This document shows positions 45,362 through 54,044 of a stretch of DNA of 55,036 bases, piece after piece; the stretch's first letter is position 1; every line of letters starts with the position of its first letter. The notes under the pieces are model-generated. The model was not told the origin of the DNA. It saw only the letters and a program-made list of their open reading frames with translations, and made no database searches. Origin of the DNA: Alphaproteobacteria bacterium (GTDB lineage: Bacteria; Pseudomonadota; Alphaproteobacteria; UBA2966); assembly GCA_018654745.1 (NCBI GenBank), contig JABILA010000153.1:1-55036 (forward strand), given 5' to 3'. The translations under genes were made by a program, and so were the position numbers.

Positions 45362-47047
45362 TTATTCAGCGGCCTCGGATGGCAACGGAAACCATTGCAG
45401 ATGACGGGCAGGCTCCGGTATGACAGCATCCGCTGATCCGCTGGCGGAAGTACCCTCCAGGGCCGCAATCGCCTTTTGGGCATCCTGTACCAGGTCGTCC
45501 AGATTTTGCAGCGATATGCTGGATTTGTGCGTTGAATAAGTGGGGCCAGAGGCTGTGTAATCAATGTCGTTCAACGACATGACGGCGGCCTTGCCCGCCT
45601 GCTTGTGCCACCAGCGCCCTGTGGGGCCGTCGCAGGCGTAGGCTGACAGCAGCTTGTGGCCGTTGGTCGCGACCCAGTCTATGGCGCCCAGGATAAAGCT
45701 GACTTCGTCTTCGCTGTTAAAATAGTTGAGGCCAAAACGGGTCCAGCCCGGTTTGATGATTTCACAGCCACCCATGATCTGAACGTTGAATTCCTCGGAC
45801 GTCTCGCTGTCGATGCCAAGCAAACGGTGACCGTAAGGTCCAGCGCAGGAACAGCCACCGCGGGTCTGGATGCCAAAATAATCATTGAGAACAGCCACCA
45901 CAAAGTCATGATGCAGATAGCGTTCGCCGTGGCGCACGAGAAAGGAAATGATTGGCAAGCGGTCTGTCTGGTTGTTGCCAAGGATGTTGATGTTCGGGTT
46001 TTTCCCTAATATATCAATGGCATGGCGGGCCATGTCCTTTTCGTGGGTGAAGATATTTTCTGCACCAACGGCTTCTTTCAACTGGAACACCAGCCCTGCG
46101 CGGATTGAGCCAACGATGTCAGGCGTGCCACCTTCTTCGCGATGTTCAGGATCGTCAATATAGCGATGGGCGTCGGAACTGACGTAGCTGACGGTGCCAC
46201 CCCCGGGAATGACCGGGACCTTGTTTTTCATCAAGGATTTTTTCATGATCAAAATACCCGGCGTGCCCGGACCGCCCGGGAATTTATGCGGGGAAATGAA
46301 AACAACATCCTTGTTGGCCGCGCTGTCTGGCGCGTCTGCGTAGTTCATATCGATGGGCACATAGGGAGCGGCGGCAGCAAAATCCCAGCAGGCGATGGCA
46401 CCATGCTCGTGCAACATTGTCGTGACGGTATCTGTGTTGGTAATAATGCCTGTAACGTTTGAAGCCGCTGAAAAGCTACCGATTTTCAAAGGTCGGTCGG
46501 CAAATTCCAGTAACCTGGTCTGCAGAATATCGAGATCGACCAGACCCGCTTCATCTTCTTCAACGACGATGACATCCGCGATGGTTTCCCGCCACAAAAC
46601 TTCATTTGAATGGTGTTCATAAGGGCCAATGAAAATAACAGGCCGCATTTCAGGAGGAATTTGGTCCGCAAAACCATATTCTTCATCAAGTTCGTTTGGC
46701 AGTCGAAGATTCAGGATATTGATCAAACGATCGACCGTGCCTGTGGCTCCTGAGCCGCAGAACAGAACAGCATCACGCTCGTCGCCGTTCACAGCCTTCA
46801 GGATGATACTACGGGCATCTTCACGGTAACGGGTTGTCTGGTGTCCTGTGCCGGATGTTTCGGTATGGGTATTTGCGTAGAAAGGCAAAACTTCGTCACG
46901 AATGAAGTCTTCGATAAACCCAAGGGATCGGCCAGACGCCGTGTAGTCTGCGTAAGTAATCCGCCGCACCCCAGCCGGGCCTTGCATCGCCTGATCGTTG
47001 CCGATCAGTGAATTGCGAACCTTGTCGACCAAAGCGACGTTTTTCAT
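45362..47047 (-). CDS. Cysteine-desulfurase-like class V aminotransferase
   Basis: PLP enzyme of the class V fold, 561 residues from the ATG at 47047 (a GTG one codon earlier is possible). The PLP lysine is Lys255 in SPHKFPGGPGTPG, preceded by CWDFAAAAPYVPID, which holds the cofactor aspartate. A cysteine loop TRGGCSCAGPYGH (about 396-408) carries two cysteines, Cys399 and Cys401, in the place of the desulfurase active-site cysteine. An ~80-residue C-terminal extension is rich in Ala and Ser. It is longer than SufS or IscS. No Fe-S assembly genes are nearby, so the sulfur acceptor is unknown. Confidence 0.8.
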   Translation of the reverse strand: MKNVALVDKVRNSLIGNDQAMQGPAGVRRITYADYTASGRSLGFIEDFIRDEVLPFYANTHTETSGTGHQTTRYREDARSIILKAVNGDERDAVLFCGSGATGTVDRLINILNLRLPNELDEEYGFADQIPPEMRPVIFIGPYEHHSNEVLWRETIADVIVVEEDEAGLVDLDILQTRLLEFADRPLKIGSFSAASNVTGIITNTDTVTTMLHEHGAIACWDFAAAAPYVPIDMNYADAPDSAANKDVVFISPHKFPGGPGTPGILIMKKSLMKNKVPVIPGGGTVSYVSSDAHRYIDDPEHREEGGTPDIVGSIRAGLVFQLKEAVGAENIFTHEKDMARHAIDILGKNPNINILGNNQTDRLPIISFLVRHGERYLHHDFVVAVLNDYFGIQTRGGCSCAGPYGHRLLGIDSETSEEFNVQIMGGCEIIKPGWTRFGLNYFNSEDEVSFILGAIDWVATNGHKLLSAYACDGPTGRWWHKQAGKAAVMSLNDIDYTASGPTYSTHKSSISLQNLDDLVQDAQKAIAALEGTSASGSADAVIPEPARHLQWFPLPSEAAE

Positions 47048-47166
47048 CACGGACCCATCTATTTTACATAAAAAAGAAGTTTAATAGCGTCGCCGCTAAA
47101 TAGCACTTCAAATCATTCAATAGAAGAGGGAACAGGGCCTGAATTATTCAAATGAACTTATTCAAG

Positions 47167-47188
47167 CAGCCGTGGCTCAGCCGTGGCT
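47167..47188. repeat. Tandem 11-base duplication at the end of the MipA-like gene
   Basis: CAGCCGTGGCT occurs twice head to tail (47167-47177 and 47178-47188), ending at the stop codon of the minus-strand MipA-like gene. It resembles the small duplications before galU. Confidence 0.6.
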
Positions 47189-48009
47189 CAGAAGCGGTAA
47201 CCTACGGTGGTCCCGACAAAGTATTGGTCAGAGGCCTTGACCAACGGACTGTTGGCCGCTTGATCCATCATCAAGGTACCGCGACCATCTATGGTCAGGT
47301 AAATATTCTGGTCAACGTTGTAAACAATGGAAGCAAAGCCGGCAAATTCCTGGAAACCGGCGGTTGGTGTATAGGCAGCGCGACCAGAGGTCGCCTCTGA
47401 ACTTGTCACACCAAAATTTGCCAGCATATAGGAAGCGCTGGCAAATTTCGTGGCGGCACCAAGGATCAAGCTGGAATCTTCACTGAGCCGGCCACCAAGG
47501 GCCAAGCTGGCATTCCCGACAATGCCATGGTGACCGCTGCCGTTCAGGCCATAGCGCAGATCGCCTTCGAGGCGCCAGGGGCCATTAAAATGTTGAAAAA
47601 ACACCCCGGCTTCAATACTGGATTTCAGATCTGCCATGCCGGACAGATCAGTATTATCTGATGAATCCCTGCCAGCAGACCAGGTAATCCTGGGACCTGC
47701 TTTGGTTTGTCGCCGCCGGACCAAATTCAGGCCAAGCCCGCGCTGGGTGCTGAGGAAGTAAGCCCCGCGCCACTCAATATCAACCACCGGCATCGCTTGG
47801 CCTGTGTAATCATCACTGCCAACATAATCAGCAGCAAACCCCATACCGGCGCCAACGTTGGTTTTCCACTCACTGTCGTTTTCAATCCGTGTCGCGGTGG
47901 CGCCAAATGTCCAAGCCTCAAGATCAGGAACACCAGCGACAGCATCGAGAGCAAAGCTGCTGGATAGAGCGACAGCGACGCCGACGGCAAATAACTGGCG
48001 CAATTTCAT
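47188..48009 (-). CDS. MipA/OmpV-family outer membrane protein
   Basis: Outer-membrane beta-barrel protein of the MipA/OmpV family; the founding member scaffolds murein synthesis, others are porins. The 273-residue product has a signal peptide (hydrophobic 6-24, cut near AVAG), the family block GAGMGFAADYVGSDDYTGQA (53-72) and WRGAYFLSTQRGLGLNLV, and ends in GYRF with the C-terminal aromatic residue needed for barrel insertion. Normal length. It is divergent in order from nothing nearby; a FAD enzyme gene on the same strand lies 80 bases upstream. Confidence 0.85.
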   Translation of the reverse strand: MKLRQLFAVGVAVALSSSFALDAVAGVPDLEAWTFGATATRIENDSEWKTNVGAGMGFAADYVGSDDYTGQAMPVVDIEWRGAYFLSTQRGLGLNLVRRRQTKAGPRITWSAGRDSSDNTDLSGMADLKSSIEAGVFFQHFNGPWRLEGDLRYGLNGSGHHGIVGNASLALGGRLSEDSSLILGAATKFASASYMLANFGVTSSEATSGRAAYTPTAGFQEFAGFASIVYNVDQNIYLTIDGRGTLMMDQAANSPLVKASDQYFVGTTVGYRF

Positions 48010-48089
48010 GATGTTCCCCTGTTCGTGTTGATTATCAACAACTTAACCCGGTTGCAGTCTCGCTGGCAAGCCATTCGTCAAGAACAGAT

Positions 48090-49193
48090 TCAATCCAGCA
48101 ATGCGCAGACATAATCGCCGATGGCCAACGATGATGTCAGGCCGGGAGACTCCATACCAAACAGGTTAACCAAACCCGCTATACCATGATCCGCAGGACC
48201 TTCGATCATGAAGTCAGCAACCGGGTCACCTGGTGCCTGAATCTTGGGCCTGATACCGGAATAAGCTGCTTCCAGAGCGCCATCAGCCAGGTCTGGATAA
48301 TATTGCCGGACCGAGGCATAAAAGCTGTCCGCTCGCGATGGGTTCATCGTGTAATCAATAGAGTCAATCCATTCCTGATCCGGGCCAAATTTTGCCTGCC
48401 CGCCAAGATCAAGCGTTAAATGGATGCCCAGACTGGCGTCCGGGGGGACCGGGTAAATCAGCCTTGTGAAAGGTGATTTGCCCGTCATGGAAAAATACGA
48501 GCCCTTCAACAGGTAACGTTTCGGAATATGGTTTGGCTTCAAGCCACTGATATTGTTAGCAATATCTTGCGCCCCAAGCCCGGCAGAGTTAATCAGGGTA
48601 TTCGCCGTCAGGGAGAGCGGGGTATCGCCACCAACCTCGATGTGAAATTGATTACTTTCGGATCTGGCGGACTGAAATGGACTGTTGAAGGCGATCACCA
48701 TGCCCAGGTCTTCTGCTTCCCCTTGATAGGCCAGCATCAGTCCATGGCTGTCGACAATTCCGGTCGACGGGGACAAAAGGGCACCAACACCCGCCAAGGC
48801 AGGCTCAAGGGACTTCATTTCCGGCCCGTTGAGAAACACCATATCAGGGATGCCATTAGTTTCCGCCGTCCTTTTCAGTTTCTCAAGCGTTGCCAGATCT
48901 TTGTCCTGTGAGGCGACAATTAGTTTGCCCAGTCGTTTGTGTTCGACGCCGCGTTCTTCGCAATAGTGGTAAAGCGCCTCTTTTCCCTGGACACAAAGCT
49001 TCGCCTTAAGACTGCCGGGTTGATAATAAATACCGGCATGGATGACCTCGCTGTTGCGGGAACTGGTTCCTGTACCAATATCATTTTCTGCTTCCAGAAC
49101 AATAACTTCCCGGCCTTTCTTTGCCAAAGACCTGGCGATAGCCAGGCCGATAACACCTGCGCCAACAACAACGCAATCTACTTTTTCGCTCAT
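48090..49193 (-). CDS. FAD-dependent oxidoreductase, L-2-hydroxyglutarate oxidase-like
   Basis: DAO-fold flavoprotein similar to L-2-hydroxyglutarate oxidase (LhgO) and its human homologue. The 367-residue product has the dinucleotide motif [14 protein letters not shown] (8-21), the family's [20 protein letters not shown] (44-63) and [14 protein letters not shown], and the C-terminal [17 protein letters not shown]. The substrate is probably a 2-hydroxy acid such as L-2-hydroxyglutarate; other family members oxidise related acids. Starts at ATG 49193. Confidence 0.85.
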   Translation of the reverse strand: MSEKVDCVVVGAGVIGLAIARSLAKKGREVIVLEAENDIGTGTSSRNSEVIHAGIYYQPGSLKAKLCVQGKEALYHYCEERGVEHKRLGKLIVASQDKDLATLEKLKRTAETNGIPDMVFLNGPEMKSLEPALAGVGALLSPSTGIVDSHGLMLAYQGEAEDLGMVIAFNSPFQSARSESNQFHIEVGGDTPLSLTANTLINSAGLGAQDIANNISGLKPNHIPKRYLLKGSYFSMTGKSPFTRLIYPVPPDASLGIHLTLDLGGQAKFGPDQEWIDSIDYTMNPSRADSFYASVRQYYPDLADGALEAAYSGIRPKIQAPGDPVADFMIEGPADHGIAGLVNLFGMESPGLTSSLAIGDYVCALLD

Positions 49194-49216
49194 GTTTATC
49201 CTTTTGGCCGAAACCA

Positions 49217-49246
49217 GGGCTTTTGCGGTTTAATCGGATAAGCTTC
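49217..49246. repeat. Degenerate copy of the GGTTTAA inverted-repeat family
   Basis: GGGCTTTTGCGGTTTAATCGGATAAGCTTC shares its centre and flanks with the copies at 15781, 27511 and 27891. Confidence 0.4.
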
Positions 49247-49414
49247 AGCTTCCATTTTCGGCGCACACCTTGAGTTTGACGGAACGCTGCGTTTTCGTTA
49301 AGTCCGGAAATGTTCTGGTCACGCCATGGTGTATCGGCGTGATTTGCTGGTTTTCACCTGATCAAGCAACCTTGCCATGGCAGGCGTTCTTCGTGAAGGC
49401 GATCTTGCCAAACT

Positions 49415-49445
49415 AGAGCGATTCCGGTTCAAACGGAATCGCTCT
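49415..49445. repeat. Perfect inverted repeat, best copy of the family
   Basis: AGAGCGATTCCG (49415-49426) pairs perfectly with CGGAATCGCTCT (49434-49445) around GTTCAAA. It lies between the divergent FAD enzyme and DUF3179 genes, 25 bases before the latter. No T-run follows on either strand, so it is more likely a dispersed repeat or operator than a terminator. Confidence 0.6.
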
Positions 49446-49470
49446 GACATGTTATTTGTGGAGTTGTTGG

Positions 49471-50478
49471 ATGACTGGATACCTTCGGCGCCTTAGTGCC
49501 GTTTCAACGTTGGCCATTGCAGGCTTGTTTTTTGTACTGGCAATGGCGAGCGCCGGGCCTGCCCAGTGGAAATCTGAATGGCCGAAAACAGATTTTTCAA
49601 ATACATCAATTGATTTGTCTGAAATCATGTCTGGCGGCCCGCCAAAAGATGGCATTCCCTCCATTGATAATCCTTTGTTTGTTCCATTGGCCGAGGCGAC
49701 GCAATATGCCGAAACTGAACCCGTAATTGGCCTCTCTATCAACGGTGATGCCCGGGCTTATCCATTACAAATCCTCATGTGGCACGAGATTGTCAATGAT
49801 ACCGTCGGCGGCGTACCCGTTTCGATAACGTTTTGTCCCTTGTGCAATGCAGCCATCGTGTTTGATCGACGTCTTGACGGACGTACACTTGAATTTGGCA
49901 CAACAGGCAAATTACGTCGTTCCGATCTGGTGATGTACGACCGGCAAACCGAGACCTGGTGGCAGCAGTTTCTGGGGCAGGGGATCGCCGGGGAATTGAA
50001 TGGCAAAGTTCTGAAGACAATTCCTTCCCGCCTTGAATCCATGGCATTGTTTCGCCAGCGTTTCGAAAACGCCAAAGTATTGGTGCCATCGGTAGACAGC
50101 CGTCGTCGCTATGGAGCGAACCCATATGCCTATTACGACTCTATGCCTCAGCCTTTTTTGTATCGCGGACCCATGCCTGTCGGCATTGCACCATTGGCGA
50201 GGGTGGTTTCATTCGTGGATGGAGACGGCAAGCGTCAGGCGTGGTCCCTGGACCGTTTGCGACGTGATCGCAGGGTAGAGGCCCCGGGAAACATTGTTAT
50301 CACCTGGGAGGCGGGGCAGAACTCGGCCCTGGATTCACCGACGATCAGTGAAGGAATGGATGTTGGAAATGTCGTTGTGCAGATTCGAAAAAATAGCGGG
50401 TATGTTGATGTGGCCTACGGTGTTGATTTTGCTTTTGCTTTCAATGCCTTCTACCCAAAAATTGAAGTAAAAAACTAA
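49471..50478 (+). CDS. DUF3179 family secreted protein
   Basis: The 335-residue product starts with a signal peptide (hydrophobic about 10-30, ending SAG). The domain block AYPLQILMWHEIVNDTVGGV followed by PVSITFCPLCNAAIVFDR is diagnostic of DUF3179; its two cysteines in CPLC may bind metal or form a disulfide in the periplasm. The function is unknown. The ATG at 49471 is preferred: GGAG lies eight bases upstream, while a TTG at 49456 would add five residues. Divergent from the FAD enzyme. Confidence 0.85.
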   Translation: MTGYLRRLSAVSTLAIAGLFFVLAMASAGPAQWKSEWPKTDFSNTSIDLSEIMSGGPPKDGIPSIDNPLFVPLAEATQYAETEPVIGLSINGDARAYPLQILMWHEIVNDTVGGVPVSITFCPLCNAAIVFDRRLDGRTLEFGTTGKLRRSDLVMYDRQTETWWQQFLGQGIAGELNGKVLKTIPSRLESMALFRQRFENAKVLVPSVDSRRRYGANPYAYYDSMPQPFLYRGPMPVGIAPLARVVSFVDGDGKRQAWSLDRLRRDRRVEAPGNIVITWEAGQNSALDSPTISEGMDVGNVVVQIRKNSGYVDVAYGVDFAFAFNAFYPKIEVKN

Positions 50479-50526
50479 TAAAATAGACTGTGATATCAGA
50501 GAGTGATTGATGCTGATGGAAACACT

Positions 50527-51927
50527 TCAGCTTGGCTTGGGGTTGATTAGTCCGACTGTGCTGGTTGTTTCGAGATCGACACCGGTAAATATCGCCCCAA
50601 CGACACTGCATCCATCAAGGACTGCACCGTCGAAATCAGCGTTGGTCAGGTTCGCACCATCCAGCTTTGCATCGGTAAGTCGGGCAAAGGAAAAATTTGC
50701 GCCGACAGCCCGAACCCGTGTTAGATCCGCAGGCCAGTTGCGAACAGAGACACTGTCAATTTTCAAGGGGGTTATGTTGGCGTTGCGGAGATCAGCAGCA
50801 GATAAATTTACAAAACAAAGATCGGCGCCCCGTAAATCGGAGTCTTCAAGATTTGCCTGCCGACAGTCTGCATAGCCAAGGTTTGCGTGCGCAAGAAGGG
50901 CACCCTTCAAGGAGCTGTTTTTCAGACTGCAGCCGACCAATTTGGCCGCTGACAAATCAACGCCGGAAAAATCGAGATTAGAGAGGTCAAGACCAGATAA
51001 ATCAGCACGCTCTCCCTCACGGCCTCCTGACGATATCCAAATGTTGTGTCGGACAAGAACATCCTTGATAACAACGCCTTGGGCCTCAGGTGAGCGATGT
51101 AACAGAGCTGAGCGAACCTGTTCATCTGTCAGGGCTCCATCGTCGAGAATAGCGCCTCGCAATTCGGTATCAGTCAGATTAGCTGCAGCCAGATCAGCTT
51201 TTTCGAGTGACGCGCCCTGCAAATTGGCACCTGATAAATTACTATTGCTCAAATCTGCACCTTTGAAACCGGCACCTGTTAAATTGCACTCCCGAAGATC
51301 AGCACCTTGTAGATTAGCGTTCGAAAAATCTGCGTTGGTAAAATCACCTTTGATGAGCAAGGCGTTGTTCAGTTGAGCTGAGGCAAATATCGAATTTCGT
51401 GCATTTACGCTGGTCAAGTCCGTGCGAACCATGCCTGCGGTAGAGAAATCACTGTCTGAAAGTTCCGCACCTTCGAGGGAAACATCCGAAAAGTCGGAGC
51501 CACGACCATCCACCCCTCGCATGTCGGTAGAGGTTTTCATCCCGCCATCAGATGAAGGCGATTCGCCAAACTGGCTTTGACTTAAATTGGCTTCACGGAA
51601 GCACGTTTCAGTCAGGACCGCGCCTCGCAAAACAGCACCGCGCAAATCAGCGTAGGTCAAGTCAGCGCCTTGCAGGTTTGCGACACTGAAGTCACATCCC
51701 ATAAGATCTGCGGAAACCAGACCAGCTTTTCGAAGCGAAGTGAATTTGAACGTACAGCCAGAGAAAAAACCTTCAGAAAGGTTTCGGCCATCCAGATTTA
51801 TCGATGAAAGGTTGTAGTTTTCAAGACGTGCCCGGCGGCCGCCACTTTGGGATTTCAAATGTTTGACATGTGACTTTATCACATCGTCAAGTTCATTTGG
51901 TTCCATATGAGACAACTGATCGGGCAA
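50527..51927 (-). CDS. Pentapeptide-repeat protein
   Basis: A 466-residue protein built of A(D/N)LXX pentapeptide repeats, which form a right-handed quadrilateral beta-helix. One block of repeats spans about 40-265; a charged non-repeat segment (ALTDEQVRSALLHRSPEAQG and IWISSGGREGERADLSG, about 276-322) interrupts it, then repeats resume to about 455. Function cannot be inferred: such proteins include gyrase-binding resistance factors and many unknowns. The TTG at 51927 has GGTGGAG upstream; ATG at 51906 is an alternative. No signal peptide. Confidence 0.85.
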   Translation of the reverse strand: MPDQLSHMEPNELDDVIKSHVKHLKSQSGGRRARLENYNLSSINLDGRNLSEGFFSGCTFKFTSLRKAGLVSADLMGCDFSVANLQGADLTYADLRGAVLRGAVLTETCFREANLSQSQFGESPSSDGGMKTSTDMRGVDGRGSDFSDVSLEGAELSDSDFSTAGMVRTDLTSVNARNSIFASAQLNNALLIKGDFTNADFSNANLQGADLRECNLTGAGFKGADLSNSNLSGANLQGASLEKADLAAANLTDTELRGAILDDGALTDEQVRSALLHRSPEAQGVVIKDVLVRHNIWISSGGREGERADLSGLDLSNLDFSGVDLSAAKLVGCSLKNSSLKGALLAHANLGYADCRQANLEDSDLRGADLCFVNLSAADLRNANITPLKIDSVSVRNWPADLTRVRAVGANFSFARLTDAKLDGANLTNADFDGAVLDGCSVVGAIFTGVDLETTSTVGLINPKPS

Positions 51928-52399
51928 CTAACTACTCCACCAGGCAACGAGGTATTCGAAACCTGAAATGTTAAATCTTCGCCCCTGCGGATTCAAATAA
52001 GGCTAGATTGACAAAAAATCAAACTAAATATCAACAGAACCTGATTTAGGCTTCAGTAGTTTCTTCTGTTTTGGAATGATTACTGACTGGGGTCACAATA
52101 AATGATTATGAGTACAATAGGTGAATATTATCCTAACCACTAGTCTGGCCAGCCTTTTCGGCAGGTCAAATCAGCAGGGTGTAGCCAACTTTGTTGGAAA
52201 CGCCCCGTGGCGAAACAGGTCAAGGTAGCCACCAACGACACAGCTGATTGCCGTTTTGTTAAGTCGGGAATCGCATGGTTAATCTGGTATTTAGCGGAAT
52301 TTGTAACCATATTGTGTAGGGGTCAACGCAAAAACGACGCGTATTGTCAGTTTGGTTGATCTTGATTGGCTAATCTACTTGAGTTCAGGGTGAGACGGG
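51928..52399. other. 472-base gap with no gene
   Basis: Divergent region between the pentapeptide gene and the VWA-like gene. It is AT-rich with a distant inverted repeat (AACAGAA...TTCTGTT) and a few weak hairpins such as CGCC-CCGT-GGCG near 52202. I see no convincing open frame, RNA gene or terminator. It probably holds the promoters of both flanking genes. Confidence 0.5.
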
Positions 52400-53107
52400 A
52401 TGACGAATGACAAAAAAGGGCTGGTTACCCGGTCCAGTGATCAAGATATCGATGACTTTTTTGCCAAAATGTCATCCCTGCCTGTGTTGCGACCACGGGG
52501 CCAAAAAGGCCGTCTGATTTTCGCCATGGACGCGACAGCTAGTCGGGAACCCGCCTGGAACAAGGCCTGCCGCATTCAAAGTGATATGTTTAGCGAAACA
52601 GAAGCGCTGGGCGGACTTGAAATTCAAATGGCCTGGTACCGGGGCTTTGCCAATTTCCGAACGACCCCCTGGTTGTCAAATTCCAGGGACCTCGTAGGTT
52701 TTATGGGGTCTGTGCGTTGTCTGGGTGGCCAGACGCAAATAGAAAAAATACTTGATCATGCGTTGGACGAAGCCGCCAAGGGGAAGATCAACGCCCTTGT
52801 GTTTGTTGGTGATTGTGTAGAGGAAGATGTCGACAGGCTATGTGGATTGGCGGGGAAAATGGGATTGTTGGGCATTCCCGCATTCATTTTTCAAGAAGGT
52901 GATGAGCCCTTTGCCGCCCGGGCTTTCGGGCAAATCGCGGAGCTTTCGGGTGGCGCGCACTGCCGTTTTGATCTTTCAAGTGCCCAACAACTGCGTGATT
53001 TATTGGCTGCTGTCGCTGTTTATGCGGCAGGCGGTCGCAAGGCATTGCAGGACTTCAGTCAAGACCGGGGTGGCGAAGTGCTGAAAATTGCCAAACAAAT
53101 AAGGTAG
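52400..53107 (+). CDS. VWA-like protein
   Basis: A 235-residue soluble protein of von Willebrand A type. The metal-binding motif is seen as FAMDATASREPAWN (41-54, in place of DxSxS) and LVFVGDCVEEDVDRL (about 133-147) holds the later strand and loop. Conserved SGGAHCRFD follows. The first 38 residues are polar and helical. Its role is not known. It ends nine bases before the membrane J-protein gene, so the two are likely cotranscribed and may work together. Confidence 0.78.
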   Translation: MTNDKKGLVTRSSDQDIDDFFAKMSSLPVLRPRGQKGRLIFAMDATASREPAWNKACRIQSDMFSETEALGGLEIQMAWYRGFANFRTTPWLSNSRDLVGFMGSVRCLGGQTQIEKILDHALDEAAKGKINALVFVGDCVEEDVDRLCGLAGKMGLLGIPAFIFQEGDEPFAARAFGQIAELSGGAHCRFDLSSAQQLRDLLAAVAVYAAGGRKALQDFSQDRGGEVLKIAKQIR

Positions 53108-53116
53108 GGAGCGACG

Positions 53117-53863
53117 ATGTTGGCCTGGTTTGTATTAGGAATCAGCATTCTGCTGGGCGTCACGCTCGCGGGGCGCTGGTTTGCAACGGCTGATCCGAAG
53201 GATATGCTGCGGATTTTGACGCGGCTTGGATTGGGGCTTGTCGTTTGCGCCATCATCTTTCTGGCCCTTACCGGACGCTTGGGCTTTGCCATTCCCTTGT
53301 TGGTTGCCGCGTTCTGGTGGGTCGTACGAAGCAGTCTCAAAGGTATTCTGTTTCGCGGTGCCCAAAAGGCTTTCAGGCGTGCTGGCAGTGGCTCTTCCGG
53401 GAACGGTGGTGAGTCCGGCATCAGGACAGACTATTTGCGAATGTTTTTGAACCATTCAAGTGGCGAGATATCCGGTGAGGTTCTGAAAGGTCCCTTTAAA
53501 GGCGCAACACTAACAGACCTTTCGACAACGCAAATCATCGAATTATTGAATGAATGCCACGCCAACGACGCTAAATCAGCCCATTTGCTTGAGACTTATC
53601 TCGATAAGACCGTTGGGCCAGAATGGCGAGAGGACTGGTCGGGGCAGGGCGCAAATTCTAATGGCCAGGCGGGCAGCGCGGCAAGCGGGCCAATGACAAT
53701 GGAGGAAGCGCTTGAAGTACTTGGTCTCAGTGGCAGGCCGGACAGAGATGAAATCAAGGCGGCGCACCACAAATTGATGCAAAAAATGCATCCGGACCTG
53801 GGTGGATCAACTTGGCTCGCAAGCAAGATAAATCAAGCCAAGGACCTGTTGTTGAGTGCCTGA
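53117..53863 (+). CDS. Membrane-anchored J-domain protein, Pam18/Tim14-like
   Basis: A 248-residue protein with two or three hydrophobic N-terminal segments (1-21, 38-52, 56-72), a Gly/Ser linker and a C-terminal J domain. The J domain holds the Hsp70-stimulating HPD at 225-227, and the sequence HPDLGGSTWLASKINQAKDLL closely resembles mitochondrial Pam18/Tim14 (HPD-GGS-AAKINEAKDLL). It starts at the ATG at 53117, nine bases after the VWA-like gene. It should recruit DnaK to the inner membrane. The middle region (about 100-170) has EISGEVLKGPFKGATLTDLS of unknown function. Confidence 0.85.
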   Translation: MLAWFVLGISILLGVTLAGRWFATADPKDMLRILTRLGLGLVVCAIIFLALTGRLGFAIPLLVAAFWWVVRSSLKGILFRGAQKAFRRAGSGSSGNGGESGIRTDYLRMFLNHSSGEISGEVLKGPFKGATLTDLSTTQIIELLNECHANDAKSAHLLETYLDKTVGPEWREDWSGQGANSNGQAGSAASGPMTMEEALEVLGLSGRPDRDEIKAAHHKLMQKMHPDLGGSTWLASKINQAKDLLLSA

Positions 53864-53911
53864 GGGATGCGCTTGCGTTCTGCGGTCACCCATGGCAAAA
53901 CCCTTTCATCT

Positions 53912-53941
53912 GAAACAACTGCTAATGAAACAACTGCTAAT
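53912..53941. repeat. Tandem 15-base duplication upstream of galU
   Basis: GAAACAACTGCTAAT occurs twice head to tail (53912-53926 and 53927-53941), both exact. A second small duplication lies at 54012-54044. Confidence 0.75.
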
Positions 53942-54011
53942 TGTCGTTTGTAGTGCGCCAGCCTTTATCTGCGAACTTAGTCTTGCCCGCCACACTTCTT
54001 GACGAGACCTG

Positions 54012-54044
54012 CCAGTATGAGCATTCCCCCAGTATGAGCATTCC
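54012..54044. repeat. Tandem 17-base duplication covering the galU start
   Basis: CCAGTATGAGCATTCC occurs at 54012-54027 and again at 54029-54044. Because the unit is 17 bases, the first ATG (54017) is out of frame and ends at a TGA that overlaps the true galU ATG (54034). This gives a six-codon upstream frame. Confidence 0.75.
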
